Shown: positions 18,654-32,042 of the stretch, piece after piece
Layout: each line of letters starts with the position of its first letter
Numbering within the stretch: the first letter of the stretch is position 1
DNA from: JAPPHA01 sp965242975
GTDB lineage: Bacteria; Pseudomonadota; Alphaproteobacteria; Rhodobacterales; Rhodobacteraceae
Assembly (NCBI GenBank): GCA_965242975.1
Contig: CBDETS010000007.1
Location: 5,208,001-5,272,000, forward strand
Length of the DNA: 64,000 nucleotides
Direction of reading: 5' to 3'
Position numbers and translations under genes: made by a program
Notes under the pieces: model-generated
What the model saw: the letters and a program-made list of their open reading frames with translations, nothing else
What the model was told of the DNA's origin: nothing
The model's database searches: none

Positions 18654-21600
18654 ATGGCATCGACCCCATCCAGCAATTCAAGCCAGATTTCGGGCAACAA
18701 CGGAGCGACACCGTTGGTCCAGGCGCTGACCGGACAGAACCGGATCCGCCGGTACTACGGCAAGATTCGGGAAGTTCTGGACATGCCGAATCTCATCGAG
18801 GTCCAGAAATGCAGTTACGACCTGTTCCTGAATTCCGGTGATGAGCCGGAGCCAATGGATGGCTATGGCATTCAGGGCGTGTTCCAGTCGGTGTTTCCGA
18901 TTCGGGATTTCAATGAAAACGCGATCCTGGAATTCGTCAGCTACGAGCTTCAGCCGCCCAAATACGATGTCGATGAGTGCCAGCAGCGCGACATGACCTT
19001 TTCAGCGCCCCTGAAGGTCACGTTGCGGCTGATCGTCTTCGATGTGGAGGAGGACAAGGAGTCCCGCTCGGTCAAGGACATCAAGGAACAGGATGTCTAC
19101 ATGGGAGAGATCCCGTTGATGACGAAAAACGGAACCTTCGTCTACAACGGGACCGAACGCGTTGTCGTCTCGCAGATGCACCGGTCGCCGGGCGTCTTCT
19201 TCGACCACGACAAGGGCAAGTCGCACTCGTCGGGAAAGCTCCTCTTTGTTTCCAGGATCATTCCCTACCGGGGGTCCTGGCTGGATCTGGAGTTTGACGC
19301 GAAGGACCTCGTCAACGCACGAATCGACCGAAAGCGGAAACTCCCCGTGACAACACTCCTTTATGCGCTTGGCATGGATCAGGAGGAAATCTGCGACAAG
19401 TTCTACAACACGGTCGCATACCGGTACATCGAGGAAAAGAACTGCTGGGCCGCCCCGTTTTTCCCGAGGAGAATCCAGGGAACCAAACCGGCTTTCGATA
19501 TTGTCGACGCGGCGAGTGGGGAACTCGTCGCCCCCAAGGGCGAGAAGGTGACTCCCCGCACGGTCAGGGAACTGCAGTCGACCGGCGCCGTCATGGAGAT
19601 TTTCTACCCGTTCAACTCCATCAACGGCCGGTATTCGGCAAAGGACATCATCGACGAGAACACCGGCGAGATCTGGGTCGAAGCCGGGGATGAAATAACC
19701 GTCGAGACGAATGACGACGGCGAAGTCGTCGGCGGTACCCTGCACAAGCTGATGGAAAACGGGATCACCGAGATCCCGACCCTCGACATCGACCATGTAA
19801 ATACCGGGGCCTACATCCGGAACACGATGGCGATCGACAAGAATCACAACGAGGAATCCGCGCTTGAGGACATCTACCGGGTGTTGCGGCCAGGCGAACC
19901 ACCCACACCGGAAGCGGCTTCGAGCCTGTTCAAGAGCCTGTTCTTCGATCCCGAGCGCTATGACCTGTCGGCGGTCGGTCGCGCAAAGATGAACCTGCGA
20001 CTGGACCTGGACGCCAATGATTCGATCCGCACGCTTCGCAAGGAAGACATTGTTGGCGTCGTCAGGGCCCTGGTCGAACTGAGGGATGGAAAGGGCGAGC
20101 CTGACGACATCGATCACCTTGGCAACCGGCGCGTCCGTTCCGTCGGCGAACTGATGGAAAACGCCTACCGGGTGGGGTTGCTGAGAATGGAACGGGCGAT
20201 CAAGGAGCGCATGAGTTCCGTCGACATCGACACGGTCATGCCGCAGGACCTGATCAACTCCAAGCCGGCCGCAGGAGCCGTTCGCGAGTTCTTCGGCTCG
20301 TCCCAGTTGTCCCAGTTCATGGATCAGACCAACCCGTTGTCGGAGGTGACGCACAAGCGCAGGCTGTCGGCACTGGGCCCGGGCGGGCTGACCCGGGAAC
20401 GGGCCGGTTTCGAGGTCAGGGATGTCCACCCGACCCACTACGGCAGGATATGCCCGATCGAAACCCCCGAGGGTCCGAACATCGGCTTGATCAATTCGCT
20501 GGCTTCATATGCCCGGGTCAACAAGTACGGATTCATCGAAACTCCGTACCGGCGGGTCAAGGACAGCCAGGTGACCGACGATGTCCAATATATGTCGGCG
20601 ACCGAGGAAATGCGGCACACCGTGGCCCAGGCCAACGCGCAGCTGGACGAGGACGGGCGATTCATCAACGACCTGGCATCGACACGGAAGGGCGGCGAGT
20701 TCATGCTCAACGCACCGGAAAACATCGACTTCATCGATGTGTCTCCGAAACAGCTGGTGTCGGTGGCCGCCTCGCTGATTCCGTTCCTTGAGAATGACGA
20801 TGCCAACCGGGCGTTGATGGGGTCCAACATGCAGCGTCAGGCCGTGCCCCTGCTGAGAGCGGAGGCTCCCTTCGTCGGCACCGGGATCGAGCAGGTCGTC
20901 GCCCGGGATTCCGGGGCGGCCATAACGGCGGTTCGCTCGGGGACAATCGACCAGGTGGACGCCATGAGGATCGTCGTGCGGGCGACGGAGGAACTCGATC
21001 CAGGAGACCCCGGAGTCGACATCTACCGGCTGCGGAAGTTCCAGCGCTCCAACCAGAATACCTGCATAAACCAGCGCCCGCTGGTGAAGGTCGGAGACCG
21101 CGTGGTCAAGGGAGAGGTCATCGCGGACGGACCGTCGACCGACCTTGGCGAACTTGCCCTCGGCAAGAATGTGCTCGTCGCCTTCATGCCCTGGAACGGG
21201 TACAACTACGAGGACTCGATCCTGATTTCGGAACGCATCGTGCGCGACGACGTTTTCACCTCGATCCACATCCAGGAGTTCGAGATTTCGGCCCGTGACA
21301 CGAAGCAGGGACCGGAGGAAATCACCCGGGACATCCCGAATGTGGGCGAGGAGGCCCTGCGCAATCTCGACGAGGCCGGCATTGTCTACATCGGTGCGGA
21401 AGTTGGCCCGGGCGACATTCTTGTCGGCAAGGTCACGCCGAAGGGCGAGAGTCCGATGACCCCGGAGGAAAAGCTCCTGAGGGCGATCTTCGGCGAGAAG
21501 GCTTCCGATGTCCGGGACACGTCTTTGCGACTGCCGCCGGGCGACTTCGGCACGGTCGTGGAGGTTCGGGTTTTCAATCGCCACGGCGTCGACAAGGATG

Positions 21601-22850
21601 AGCGCGCGCTCCAGATCGAACAGGAAGAGATCGAACGCCTTGCCCGGGACCGGGATGACGAACTCGCGATCCTCGAGCGGAACATCTACTCGCGGTTGCG
21701 GGGAATGATCCTGGGCAAGACGGCGGTCAAGGGGCCAAAGGGGGTCAAGGGCGGCGCGGTCATCGACGAGCAGTTGCTCGAGCCACTGAGTCCGGGCCAG
21801 TATTGGCAGCTTGCGCTTGGGGACGAAGCCGATGCCGCGCCGGTCGAGGCGCTGAACCGCCAGTACAAGGCGCAGAAGTCCGCCCTGCTTGCACGCTTTG
21901 ACGACAAGGTGGAGAAGGTCCGCAAGGGTGACGACCTGTCGCCGGCGGTAATGAAGCTGGTCAAGGTTTTCGTCGCGGTCAAGCGCAAGCTGCAACCCGG
22001 CGACAAGGTCGCCGGACGGCATGGCAACAAGGGGGTCATTTCGAAAGTGGTTCCCGAAGAGGATATGCCGTTCCTGGCAGACGGAACCTCGGTCGATGTG
22101 GTTCTGAACCCGCTCGGCGTGCCGAGCCGGATGAATGTCGGGCAGATTCTCGAAACCCATATGGGTTGGGCAGCCCGCGGTCTTGGACGCGCGGTCGACG
22201 AAGCGCTCCAGAGTTACGACCGGACCGGCGAAATCGAGCCCGTCCGGTCGTCCATGCGCGTGGCCTACGGGGACCAGACCTACGATCAGGCGATCGATGG
22301 CCTCGACGATGAATCCATCGTGGACGCCGCCCGAACCGTGCGCCAGGGCGTACCGATTGCGACGCCGGTCTTCGACGGCGCAAAGGAACTCGATGTCGAT
22401 GACGCCCTGTTGCGCGCCGGATTCGACACGTCGGGGCAATCCGTTCTCTTCGACGGCCGAACCGGCGAGGCGTTTGCGCGGCCGGTTACCGTGGGAATGA
22501 AGTACCTGATGAAGTTGCACCACCTGGTGGATGACAAGATTCACGCGCGTTCGACCGGACCGTATTCCCTGGTGACCCAGCAACCGCTCGGAGGGAAGGC
22601 CCAGTTCGGTGGCCAGAGATTCGGGGAAATGGAAGTCTGGGCGCTGGAGGCCTACGGCGCGGCGTACACCTTGCAGGAAATGCTGACGGTCAAGTCGGAC
22701 GACGTTGCAGGGAGGACGAAGGTCTACGAGTCCATCGTCAAGGGCGAGGACGACTTCAAGGCCGGAGTTCCGGAGTCTTTCAATGTTCTTGTCAAGGAGA
22801 TTCGTTCATTGGGACTCAACGTGCAGTTGATGGAATCCGAGACTGCGTAG
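18654..22850 (+). CDS. rpoB: DNA-directed RNA polymerase subunit beta
   Basis: The beta subunit carries much of the catalytic cleft and the rifampicin pocket. The 1398-residue product is of typical alphaproteobacterial length. It contains the SSQLSQFMDQTNPLSE rifampicin-region block near 20300-20345, the ETPEGPNIGLINSLA block near 20460 and the C-terminal GGQRFGEMEVWALEAYGA motif near 22608. The frame extends upstream to 18591, but ATG 18654 gives the usual start a few tens of residues before the conserved QNRIRRYYG segment; the Ser/Asn-rich N-terminal ~20 residues are lineage-specific. The usual rifampicin-contact residues (Ser, Asp, His, Ser in the cluster) look wild type. Confidence 0.97.
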   Translation: MASTPSSNSSQISGNNGATPLVQALTGQNRIRRYYGKIREVLDMPNLIEVQKCSYDLFLNSGDEPEPMDGYGIQGVFQSVFPIRDFNENAILEFVSYELQPPKYDVDECQQRDMTFSAPLKVTLRLIVFDVEEDKESRSVKDIKEQDVYMGEIPLMTKNGTFVYNGTERVVVSQMHRSPGVFFDHDKGKSHSSGKLLFVSRIIPYRGSWLDLEFDAKDLVNARIDRKRKLPVTTLLYALGMDQEEICDKFYNTVAYRYIEEKNCWAAPFFPRRIQGTKPAFDIVDAASGELVAPKGEKVTPRTVRELQSTGAVMEIFYPFNSINGRYSAKDIIDENTGEIWVEAGDEITVETNDDGEVVGGTLHKLMENGITEIPTLDIDHVNTGAYIRNTMAIDKNHNEESALEDIYRVLRPGEPPTPEAASSLFKSLFFDPERYDLSAVGRAKMNLRLDLDANDSIRTLRKEDIVGVVRALVELRDGKGEPDDIDHLGNRRVRSVGELMENAYRVGLLRMERAIKERMSSVDIDTVMPQDLINSKPAAGAVREFFGSSQLSQFMDQTNPLSEVTHKRRLSALGPGGLTRERAGFEVRDVHPTHYGRICPIETPEGPNIGLINSLASYARVNKYGFIETPYRRVKDSQVTDDVQYMSATEEMRHTVAQANAQLDEDGRFINDLASTRKGGEFMLNAPENIDFIDVSPKQLVSVAASLIPFLENDDANRALMGSNMQRQAVPLLRAEAPFVGTGIEQVVARDSGAAITAVRSGTIDQVDAMRIVVRATEELDPGDPGVDIYRLRKFQRSNQNTCINQRPLVKVGDRVVKGEVIADGPSTDLGELALGKNVLVAFMPWNGYNYEDSILISERIVRDDVFTSIHIQEFEISARDTKQGPEEITRDIPNVGEEALRNLDEAGIVYIGAEVGPGDILVGKVTPKGESPMTPEEKLLRAIFGEKASDVRDTSLRLPPGDFGTVVEVRVFNRHGVDKDERALQIEQEEIERLARDRDDELAILERNIYSRLRGMILGKTAVKGPKGVKGGAVIDEQLLEPLSPGQYWQLALGDEADAAPVEALNRQYKAQKSALLARFDDKVEKVRKGDDLSPAVMKLVKVFVAVKRKLQPGDKVAGRHGNKGVISKVVPEEDMPFLADGTSVDVVLNPLGVPSRMNVGQILETHMGWAARGLGRAVDEALQSYDRTGEIEPVRSSMRVAYGDQTYDQAIDGLDDESIVDAARTVRQGVPIATPVFDGAKELDVDDALLRAGFDTSGQSVLFDGRTGEAFARPVTVGMKYLMKLHHLVDDKIHARSTGPYSLVTQQPLGGKAQFGGQRFGEMEVWALEAYGAAYTLQEMLTVKSDDVAGRTKVYESIVKGEDDFKAGVPESFNVLVKEIRSLGLNVQLMESETA

Positions 22851-22937
22851 AGGCGGGAACCGCCAGCAAGAACTGAGTGCAAATCCACTGACCCGGGACC
22901 GCATGGTCCTGACGTGTCGAGGATCCGGGAGCAGATC

Positions 22938-27326
<4,389 letters not shown>

Positions 27327-28023
27327 ACGGTTCATCGGTCCGGGCGAGTGCCGTTTCAAGAATTGCAGGACCCGATGCGGCTTCGGCACACGTGGTTCTT
27401 GAGAGGAGTCCACGGTCTGAATAAGGTCGGGCAGTAACTGATCCGCCGATGAGAGCGAGATAATCATCGGCTCGGACTGCTGTCTTGAACCCATGCACGG
27501 GCTGGAACATTTCGACCATCCCGCGTCAGCGGTCAAATCTTGTCAAATCGGACAAAAAGCGCGTAAGGGAGACGCGGTTTCGCCCCTTTCCGCCGGGACC
27601 GTGGGGCTGCGAGCGGGAACACCGCAGTTGGACGCGTCGCCGCATGCGATCCGACGGGGTCGAACGGGCCGAACTGCAAGACAGGCATGTCGGGGAAATG
27701 ACCTGTCGGGCACGGTTATCGACCGCTCACACCAAGTCTACAGGCGGATCAGCGCCCGCCCGAAAACCGTGAGTCGCCGCGGCCGAATTCTCCAAAGTCC
27801 ATCAATTGTCACGCTTTGGGGAGACAAAAGTAATGGCGAAAACCCTGAACTACCCTGAACTACCCTGAATAACGGTGAACAGATCACCGCGATGCCCTTG
27901 TTTCCTTTGCACCGCGGGGGTGCGACGCTGGCTGGAAGGCACCTGAAAACGGCGTCGGCTCCGAAAAAAAGTTTTAACAAATGCAAGGGGGTTTCGGCGC
28001 AAAACCCCTTCAGAAACGGCGAT
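27327..28023. other. Region after rpoC without a supported gene
   Basis: About 700 bases of non-coding or degraded DNA. It contains the short tandem repeat at 27843-27872 and, just before the IS fragment, an imperfect hairpin (AAGGGG...CCCCTT, about 27986-28011). No clear rho-independent terminator with a T-run was found for rpoC. Confidence 0.5.
27843..27872. repeat. Short tandem repeat, 10-bp unit CCCTGAACTA
   Basis: Two exact units followed by a third diverged one (CCCTGAATAA). The repeat is about 150 bases left of the truncated IS fragment. Confidence 0.7.
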
Positions 28024-29127
28024 TTCGCGCGCCGTCCGGGGTGTGACGGGTTGCAGGTGATCGGACGGAACCAGACCGGGGCGAAGAGCCGCGGGCTGCA
28101 CCTGCATGCCACGCTGGCGGTGAGCGATACCGGGCTCCCTCTCGGGGTGCTCAGGCTGGGCTTCGACGCGGTGAAGCCCCGGGCCGAGGCCGCCGAGGCG
28201 CGCCGGAAGACCCGGCGCTGGATCGACGGCTTCAACGACATCGTGAAGGCCGTGCGCGACGTGAGCCGCAAGACGCGGGTGATCTCGGTGTGCGACAGGG
28301 AGGGAGACTGCTTCGAGTTGTTCGATGCGCAGCGCCGGCGTCCCCGGGTGGAGTTGCTGGTGCGCGCGAAGCATGACCGGGTTCTGCGCCGCGGGAAACC
28401 GAAACTGTTCGAGGTCATGGGCGGTGGCGCCCCCGATGGCCGGATCGATGTGGAGGTCGAGGGGTTGACGGCGCGGGCGAAATCGAGCCGAAAGGCGGCC
28501 CGGCCGGCGCGCGTCAAGCGGCTGGCCTGCTGCGAATTGCGCTTCCGTCGTGTGACCCTGCCGCCGACCGCTGCGGTGAAGGATGGCGAACCGGTGACGG
28601 TATCGGCGGTCCACGTCGTGGAGAGCGTGCCGCCCGAGGGCGAGGACCCGGTGCAGTGGTACCTGTTGAGCACGCTCAGGGTTCGCTCGGCGAAGGAGGC
28701 GGCGGAGGTCGTGGGGTTCTACCTCCAGCGCTGGCGGATCGAAGATTACTTCCGTGTCCTGAAATCCGGCTGCCGGACGGAGTTCCTGCTGTTCCGCACC
28801 GCCGACCGGCTGCAGCGGGCGATCGCGATCAACGCGGTGATCGCCTGGCGCATCATGGTCATGACCCTTCTCGGCCGGCAGGTCCCCGACTGCGACCCGA
28901 GCCTGATGTTCACCGACAACGAAATCGACTTCCTGCGCGACTATGCGCGGGAGCACGACATGACGCCGCCGGAGCGGCTCGGCGACGCCGTGCGCCTGGT
29001 TGCCCATCTCGGCGGCTACCGGGACCGCAAGCACGATCCGGAACCCGGGAACCAGATCATGTGGCACGGCCAGACCCGGCTCTCGAGCGCCGCACTCGGC
29101 CATCGGATCGGCTTCCTGGCCGGCCAG
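28024..29127 (+). pseudogene. Internal fragment of the DUF4338-IS4 transposase (copy 3)
   Basis: This segment matches 5124-6227 of element 1 over 1104 bases with only about ten substitutions, so it is a very recent derivative. It begins just after the codon region of the first catalytic aspartate and stops 27 bases before the stop codon, so D395, the whole DUF4338 domain and both inverted repeats are missing. The frame remains open into unrelated DNA on both sides (27892-29250), which creates an artificial ORF of 452 residues. It cannot transpose by itself. The flanks have no recognisable target duplication, pointing to deletion or recombination rather than simple insertion. Confidence 0.9.
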
Positions 29128-29284
29128 GATTGCGCGCTTTTACTCAGCCATCGACATTTCACCGTAGCCAGTGCCGCCGATAGATCGCATCTCGGACTGC
29201 GTGGAGACAATCAAAAAGCGCTTCGAACTCGTCGAATGAACGAGCACTGAACCCATTTATCTGCGAACAATGCTGTACCGGTTG

Positions 29285-29734
29285 TTACGGGGAGCAACCC
29301 GTGAAGATTTTCAGTTGGATCGCTGCCTTGCGAGTGAACTCTTCGATCGCTTCGAGCCAATCAACAGTTTGGCACATTGCCTCGATGTCGTACCGTTTTG
29401 CGTCGCTCAGGCAGTGATCCTCGAATTTTTGCCCCCATTTCATCTTCATATTCGCGAACCGTTTCAAGGATTCCCAAAGCTTCTGCTGTTTTCCTCTGGC
29501 TCGATGAATTGTCGATCCGGATCTCACGGGGGTACTTTCCGAGAACCTGAATGTTTCCGACATTGATTTTTTGGCATGTCCGGGAACGGGCCATTTCAGG
29601 ATTGCGGTGTTAGCCGTGTATTCCAAAACGACTTTGTGAGGCTTCAATCCGCATTCGAGGTTGTGAAAGTGAGTCGGCAACCCTGGATCGAAATTGGAAA
29701 GCTCGATCAGGAATTCTTCGCGGGTCATGGCCAT
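29285..29734 (-). CDS. Hypothetical protein, orphan with lower GC
   Basis: A 149-residue frame, MAMTREEF at its start, hydrophilic, with no membrane segment or signal peptide and a Trp/Glu-containing C-terminal half that looks helical. I recognise no family. Base composition over about 29250-29760 is visibly poorer in GC than the flanking ribosomal genes, suggesting acquisition. Two ATG codons, 29734 and 29728, are possible starts, preceded by a weak purine stretch (GAAGAA). It lies between an IS fragment and a toxin-antitoxin pair, a normal place for mobile cargo or debris, so it may be a fragment. Confidence 0.5.
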   Translation of the reverse strand: MAMTREEFLIELSNFDPGLPTHFHNLECGLKPHKVVLEYTANTAILKWPVPGHAKKSMSETFRFSESTPVRSGSTIHRARGKQQKLWESLKRFANMKMKWGQKFEDHCLSDAKRYDIEAMCQTVDWLEAIEEFTRKAAIQLKIFTGCSP

Positions 29735-29834
29735 ATTTCATTCTTCGTTTGTCTGAACTGGCGGCGGATGCCGGGATAGCTGCTAGGTCTGCGCCCCCAG
29801 ACTGGCTTCGATGACCCCGATCTACTGCATCTGG

Positions 29835-30272
29835 TCAACGGGGCAGTGATTCAAATGGGTTGATTGCATGGACATCAAGTGGCGCGAAATGGCGTTCATT
29901 GCGCGTGAGAACCGTCAGGTCACGGCTGCCAGCCGTTGCCGCGATTGCAAGGTCGGCAAAACCCGGCGACTGGCCCATTGCATACGCCCGATCCATAAGC
30001 GTCCCTGCAAGGCGCGCCGCGGCAATGTCGAATGGGATCACCCGGTCACCATAGAGATGGACCACAGTGTCAAGCCAATCCGTCAACTGCGCCGCCCTGG
30101 TGGTGGCGCCGTTTCGCTCTAGCCTTGAGATCCCGTTGCAGACTTCGGCTACAGTGACTGTAGACAGGAACAGTGCGTCCGAACGCTCATCCATCCACTC
30201 AACCAATGCCGCAGGCCTTTGTTTTCGACCAGGCGCCTTGATCGAGAGAACGTTCGTGTCAACCAGATACAC
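29835..30272 (-). CDS. PIN-domain toxin ribonuclease, VapC-like
   Basis: A 145-residue PIN-domain protein, expected to cleave RNA unless held by its antitoxin. The acidic active-site positions are visible: D5 in VYLVDTNVLS, E43 in VTVAEV and D107 in GFADLAIAA, with a TRNERHF segment near the C-terminus. The start is taken as GTG 30272, which gives the family N-terminus; the frame stays open upstream to 30395 inside the antitoxin gene. It lies 8 bases after the antitoxin stop, so the two genes are cotranscribed. The DTNVLS/FADLAIAA pattern is closest to the FitB/VapC branch. Confidence 0.85.
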   Translation of the reverse strand: MYLVDTNVLSIKAPGRKQRPAALVEWMDERSDALFLSTVTVAEVCNGISRLERNGATTRAAQLTDWLDTVVHLYGDRVIPFDIAAARLAGTLMDRAYAMGQSPGFADLAIAATAGSRDLTVLTRNERHFAPLDVHAINPFESLPR

Positions 30273-30280
30273 TACGCACT

Positions 30281-30523
30281 CTAAAGCACAATCTCGCGCG
30301 GTGGGTTCGTATCCCTTGGTGACAGATCGTCGTCTTCCAGTCCCGAGGCACACAGCAGCCGGCCGAAGGACGGAACCGTCCGCAGGCGATTCCACTCATC
30401 CATTCCGAGAATGACAGCACTTGGGCGACCGTGGCGTGTGATGATGGCCTTGCCTCCTTGCGCCGCTTCCTCCACTAGGGCCGATAACCTGCTTTTGGCT
30501 TCACGCAACTGAACTTTTTGCAT
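30281..30523 (-). CDS. Phd/YefM-family antitoxin
   Basis: An 80-residue DNA-binding antitoxin expected to neutralize the PIN toxin and repress the operon. The N-terminal part VQLREAKSRLSALVEEAAQG followed by IITRHGRPSAVILGMDEW is the classic Phd/YefM fold, and the C-terminal ~30 residues would wrap the toxin. ATG 30523 has GGAGA about 8 bases upstream. The longer frame to 30637 is not needed. It pairs with the downstream PIN gene. Confidence 0.87.
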   Translation of the reverse strand: MQKVQLREAKSRLSALVEEAAQGGKAIITRHGRPSAVILGMDEWNRLRTVPSFGRLLCASGLEDDDLSPRDTNPPREIVL

Positions 30524-30550
30524 GGCGCATTCTCCGGAACCAATGTGGTC

Positions 30551-30579
30551 ACAATATGTCATTTTTACATGCCCGACAA
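30551..30579 (-). promoter_or_regulatory. Putative promoter and operator of the toxin-antitoxin operon
   Basis: On the minus strand TTGTCG, a 17-base spacer and TATTGT precede the antitoxin start by about 27 bases. An inverted repeat ATGT-aaaaatg-ACAT lies inside the spacer, a plausible site for antitoxin autorepression. Both matches are partial (4 of 6 for each box). Confidence 0.4.
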
Positions 30580-30681
30580 TGTCCTGTCCGTAGACGCTTT
30601 CCGCAGACGCTGTCCGCAGCATGCCCCTTGTCCGCAATGGGTTGAACCCTGTTTATGGACAGGGTTGTCGGGGGGGGCCTT

Positions 30682-30735
30682 AACCGCTCCTTTAAGGAGA
30701 GGGGGAAGAGCAGACGTGCGGAGCGGTTTTTCTCT
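30682..30735 (+). terminator. Terminator-like hairpin with T-rich tail
   Basis: AACCGCTCC (30682-30690) pairs perfectly with GGAGCGGTT (30720-30728) and is followed by TTTCTCT. The loop is long (29 bases) and itself contains the small palindrome TCCTTTAAGGA. No plus-strand gene leading into it was recognised, so its role is unclear. Confidence 0.35.
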
Positions 30736-30984
30736 CTGTGGATTCCGGAGAGCGGTGCCAAATTTCACCAACGTACCACCCGAATTTCGTCCCGGCGATG
30801 GATGCGCCAGCTATATTATGCGGTTAGTCACCGTCTTCACTTGCGAAAAGAGCACACCCGCCTTCGAATCCAACAGCTCCGATCGCGGCCGCTGCCGCTG
30901 GAATCCATACCAGCGGGTTTGCCGCAATTCCTATCACCGCAGCGCCGACACCTGCCGTTCCCCCAAAATGCCAACTGTTCCAAC

Positions 30985-31236
30985 ACGATCGAGGAGACCC
31001 TGTCGTTCTACAGCCTGCCGCGCCAGCACCACAAACACCTGAAGTCGACGAACATGCTGGAGCGCTTCAATCAGGAGATCAAGCGCCGGGCGCACATCGT
31101 CCGGGTGTTTCCGAACACGCAGAGCTGCCTGCGTCTGGTGCGAGCGTTGGCGATCGAGACCCATGAAGACTGGCTGGAGGCCAACCGGTATCTGAACATG
31201 ATCCACTTGCGGGAGCTCCGCCGGGACCGGCCCCAA
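30985..31236 (+). pseudogene. IS256-family transposase, C-terminal remnant
   Basis: The plus frame contains EETLSFYSLPRQHHKHLKST, NMLERFNQEIKRR and VFPNTQSCLRLVRALAIE, the C-terminal block of IS256/Mutator-type transposases, ending in RYLNM. Only about 85 of ~400 residues are left; the catalytic N-terminal and central parts are missing and upstream residues in the same frame are unrelated. No inverted repeat was identified. It is one more remnant in the island between rpoC and rpsL. Confidence 0.85.
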
Positions 31237-31799
31237 CCTCAACAGGAGTGTCCAATCGAAATTGCAGAAAACTCTGGACATAACTCGGGGGCGGGAAATC
31301 CGTACGCCCGGTCCGATGAGCGGGGACCCGAAATGCGGTCAAGGGAGCCGGACTGAGGCCCGGAGCGAAGGCGACGGACAGGCCACCGGACCCGAAATGC
31401 CGGTGCGCCAGCCCCTGACAACTACCTACCATGGCACATTTCGACACGGTCCAATGAGGCTCTCGACGGTGTCCTGAAGAGACGTTGTTGGCAACGGGGT
31501 GCCAGCCGTCTTTTCCATTGACCAGGCGCGCCGTTCACGCCACAAAATCGCTGGTGACTTGAGGCAAGCACTTCCGAGGACTCCGGCCAGGCGTTCCGTA
31601 CGCGACCGCCGAGTTCCGTCAAGGCCCTTTGCAGGAACACCTGGAAACAGCCCCCAGTCTCACCATCCGGGGGGCAGAGAGCGTGCCGTGCGTTGTGTTG
31701 TAATCCGTCGGAATCGACATTCATGATATTCTTGATGTTCCGCCGCACTGCATCGTACCCTCACCTGACGCGGTCGCCTTGTTATTCGCGCGAATCACG
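31237..31799. other. Non-coding stretch before the rpsL promoter
   Basis: About 560 bases with only short frames (for example 31422-31748 minus) that match nothing I know. It joins the IS256 remnant to the promoter of the str operon and is most likely debris of the island. Confidence 0.45.
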
Positions 31800-31828
31800 T
31801 TGACAAGGGTTAGGTCCGCCACTATACG
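31800..31828 (+). promoter_or_regulatory. Sigma-70-type promoter of the rpsL-rpsG-fusA-tuf operon
   Basis: A perfect -35 box TTGACA (31800-31805), a 17-base spacer and a -10 box TATACG (31823-31828). It is oriented to rpsL and is the best consensus promoter I saw in the window. The start of transcription would be near 31835, giving a leader of about 208 bases. Confidence 0.75.
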
Positions 31829-31842
31829 GCCCGCGACCCGAT

Positions 31843-31861
31843 AACCGCGGCGCGGTTTTTT
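31843..31861 (+). terminator. Hairpin with T-run at the very start of the rpsL leader
   Basis: AACCGC, loop GGC, GCGGTT, then TTTT. The stem is perfect and the T-run makes it look like a small intrinsic terminator. It begins only about 8 bases after the predicted transcription start, so it could instead be a 5' stabilizing stem-loop or an attenuator. Confidence 0.5.
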
Positions 31862-32042
31862 GGGTCTTTGTCCAATTCTGGTGGGCACGATCCGGGTTCC
31901 GCCCTGATCCTCTGAAGTGTTGTAGCCGGGTTCGGCGAACGTGTCGCGATCCCGGATAAATGCATTGCCTGTCGGGACCGGGCCAGGTGTTGAAGCCGGG
32001 ATACCGGCAGTACGTAACGAAGGAAATCTGACGGGGCCGCTC

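Noticed and set aside
20505..22583. 692-codon minus-strand open frame inside rpoB.
   Set aside because: Antisense to rpoB with no recognisable domain, explained by codon bias.
27892..29250. A 452-codon frame that looks like a complete transposase gene.
   Set aside because: Only the middle (28024-29127) matches the family; both ends are unrelated DNA read by chance in the same frame.
29782..29790. Another GCTAGGTCT near the truncated IS copy.
   Set aside because: Only 9 of 10 bases match, no inverted repeat adjoins it, and a 9-mer match in 64 kb is easily due to chance.
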